A DNA stretch of 64,000 nucleotides, taken from the NCBI RefSeq assembly GCF_001550155.1, contig NZ_LRUF01000024.1:472648-536647 (forward strand), written 5' to 3'. The notes under the pieces are model-generated. The model was not told the origin of the DNA. It saw only the letters and a list, made by a program, of their open reading frames with translations, and made no database searches. Position numbers and translations under genes: made by a program. This document shows, one piece after another, positions 62,637-64,000 of the stretch (within the stretch, counting starts at the first letter, position 1; the number at the start of each line of letters is the position of its first letter). Source of the stretch: Pseudoalteromonas arabiensis (lineage in GTDB: Bacteria; Pseudomonadota; Gammaproteobacteria; Enterobacterales; Alteromonadaceae).

Positions 62637-62885
62637 ATTTAGTCTCCAACCAAGCAGTCAGTATATCCATGTGCTGCTGCTTTTCTATTTTCTTTAAAAA
62701 TCACTGACTTTACGCTAGCACCTGTTAACCTCTGTGGTAGAATTAAGACACTTTTCTTCTTACCTTAGTATCATTAGATACTGTTTTTATTGGTCGTGAT
62801 ATTAAGCGCAGTGTCAGTTAAATTTTGGCATAATTTGCAGCTTAATAAGACATCTAATAATGTGCAGCGGAGTTGTGTTTTTTTA

Positions 62886-64000
62886 ATGGAAAATGTACTG
62901 ATTTGGCCAAAGGAATACCCGTTACTGATCAAAGGATTAGTTGAACAAAATGGGGCCTATATTTTAGATGCTTTAGAAGCTTGGCCTGCATGCCATTCTA
63001 CCAATGAAGACGATGGTGTATGCACCACTGTATTACCTCCTATTTATTATCTCTCTTGGCTTACACCTCTTGAGCCATTTGAGGAGTGTTATTTTCAGCA
63101 TATTTCTGAGTTTGATGAAGCTGCGCAGCATTATATTAATGCGATGAAGTCGCACTTTTATGAAAATGATTACACCCCTGAAACGCTTGTATTGATGCTT
63201 TGCCAACGTTTAGAGCAGTATGCGAGTGCATTTGCGCAATCTGCGGTTAAAACCCCAATTACACTCATTCGCCAATTATTTAACCGCCGCTATTTTACTG
63301 TTATTGAACATGTTTTAAGTCAAGGTGCGAAAATGTCCGCGGACGATGTACTAGTTCTGTGGACGGAAGTTGATTTCAGAGAGCGTTTCAGTGGTTTTAT
63401 ACCTGATTCAGTCACTGATCTTGAACAGTTAACAGAGCTTGCCGCAGAAAAAGTCGCCCTAGGTGAAGATTATTTCACGTTATTAAAATTAGTCTCGCCG
63501 GATGTTGATTCAGCTTCGCTTCTTGAACAAGCATTGTTAGCTCACTTAAGCCATGAGAATGCTAAGCAAACAATGGCGAAACGCTTTATTGAGCAAGGAG
63601 CAACGGGCACTTTAGCAGATGACAACGGCAAAACAGCATTTATGTGGGCTACAGAGAAGGGCTATGTCAATGTTGTTGAGACTTTACTGGAGCATCAAGA
63701 TAAAACGATTCAAGATATAAAAGGCAATACGGCATTACATTATGCAGTGCTTGCTGAGAATGAACCATTATTGGTCTTACTCCTCAAACAAGGCTTTGAT
63801 TATCGCGTACGCAATAACGATGGTTTAAGCTGTTATCGTCTCGCGGTGAGTATAAAAGCAGATAGTCTTGTAAAATGTCTTGAGCGTGAATTTGGCATTA
63901 AAGAACTATCACCTGAGGGGCAATTTGATCGTGTTAAGAAAGTGCACTTACTCCACGCAATTGTTACCTTGTTGCTGCCAATGCAGTTATTCTTCTTTTT
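62886..64000 (+). CDS. Ankyrin-repeat protein (partial, continues past the window)
   Basis: Open from the ATG at 62886 to the window edge (371 complete codons). The N-terminal part (about 1-230) is helical. Two ankyrin repeats are visible from about 235: DDNGKTAFMWATEKGYVNVV and IKGNTALHYAVLAENEPLLV. A hydrophobic stretch LLHAIVTLLLPMQLFFF starts at the right edge, so it may be membrane-attached. Function unknown. Confidence 0.75.
   Translation, partial: MENVLIWPKEYPLLIKGLVEQNGAYILDALEAWPACHSTNEDDGVCTTVLPPIYYLSWLTPLEPFEECYFQHISEFDEAAQHYINAMKSHFYENDYTPETLVLMLCQRLEQYASAFAQSAVKTPITLIRQLFNRRYFTVIEHVLSQGAKMSADDVLVLWTEVDFRERFSGFIPDSVTDLEQLTELAAEKVALGEDYFTLLKLVSPDVDSASLLEQALLAHLSHENAKQTMAKRFIEQGATGTLADDNGKTAFMWATEKGYVNVVETLLEHQDKTIQDIKGNTALHYAVLAENEPLLVLLLKQGFDYRVRNNDGLSCYRLAVSIKADSLVKCLEREFGIKELSPEGQFDRVKKVHLLHAIVTLLLPMQLFFF

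Noticed and set aside
1..64000. tRNA or rRNA genes
   Set aside because: I saw no cloverleaf-like segment or rRNA signature; ffs is the only structural RNA gene I can support besides the CRISPR array.

Overview
The window looks like the chromosome of a marine gammaproteobacterium, most likely Pseudoalteromonas or a close relative. It has moderate-to-low GC, the conserved lpxB-rnhB-dnaE-accA-tilS block, a 4.5S RNA gene next to a DUF3014 gene, a gcvR-bcp pair, queC/queE and bamC. The genus is an inference from gene content; no 16S gene is present.

Layout. 1-4852 (minus strand): cydABX-DC, the cytochrome bd oxidase and its CydDC assembly exporter; cydC runs off the left edge. 5275-13232 (plus strand): lpxB, rnhB, dnaE, accA, tilS and a small membrane protein. 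13259-18418: a GGDEF protein, a Kef-type antiporter, a patatin-like lipase and a DUF3014 protein. 18547-18660: ffs (4.5S SRP RNA).

The centre, 18676-40668, is a complete Tn7-like CRISPR-associated transposon (CAST) of about 22 kb, of the type I-F3 form that sits downstream of ffs. It is bounded by TGTTG...CAACA ends and a 5-bp target duplication TGGGT. It carries tnsA-tnsB-tnsC at the left. A tniQ-cas8/5-cas7-cas6 operon and a short CRISPR array lie further right. There is no cas1, cas2 or cas3. The last spacer matches the ffs gene at 24 of 32 positions. The matched site lies 51 nt upstream of the insertion point, so the element carries its own homing guide. The same 15-bp palindrome (CTAAGA-N3-TCTTAG) occurs upstream of an element-encoded Xre regulator and directly before tniQ, which suggests that Xre controls the targeting operon. 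Cargo includes a Gabija-like OLD nuclease/UvrD helicase pair, a CoiA-like nuclease, an unassigned NACHT-like NTPase plus PD-(D/E)XK nuclease pair, and a stretch resembling captured integron cassettes with a recognisable attC site. Directly beyond the right target duplication lies the left end of a second, decayed Tn7-like element with a tnsA remnant, so this att site has been used at least twice.

40934-64000 returns to chromosome-like genes: a zinc-ribbon protein, a TonB-dependent siderophore receptor, an HDOD protein, a SIMPL protein and small envelope proteins. There is an envelope-stress cluster of dgkA, eptA and an LTA-synthase-like sulfatase, divergent from a PmrAB-like two-component system; the shared intergenic region contains PmrA-type CTTAAG-N5-CTTAAG direct repeats. 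Next come a DUF3185 protein, a VRR-NUC (FAN1-like)/DnaQ-like exonuclease fusion behind a near-perfect LexA box, queC, queE, bcp, gcvR, bamC, a YjiH-type membrane protein, a DUF2897 protein, a PagL-like lipid A deacylase, an MlaC-like protein and a partial ankyrin-repeat protein at the right edge.
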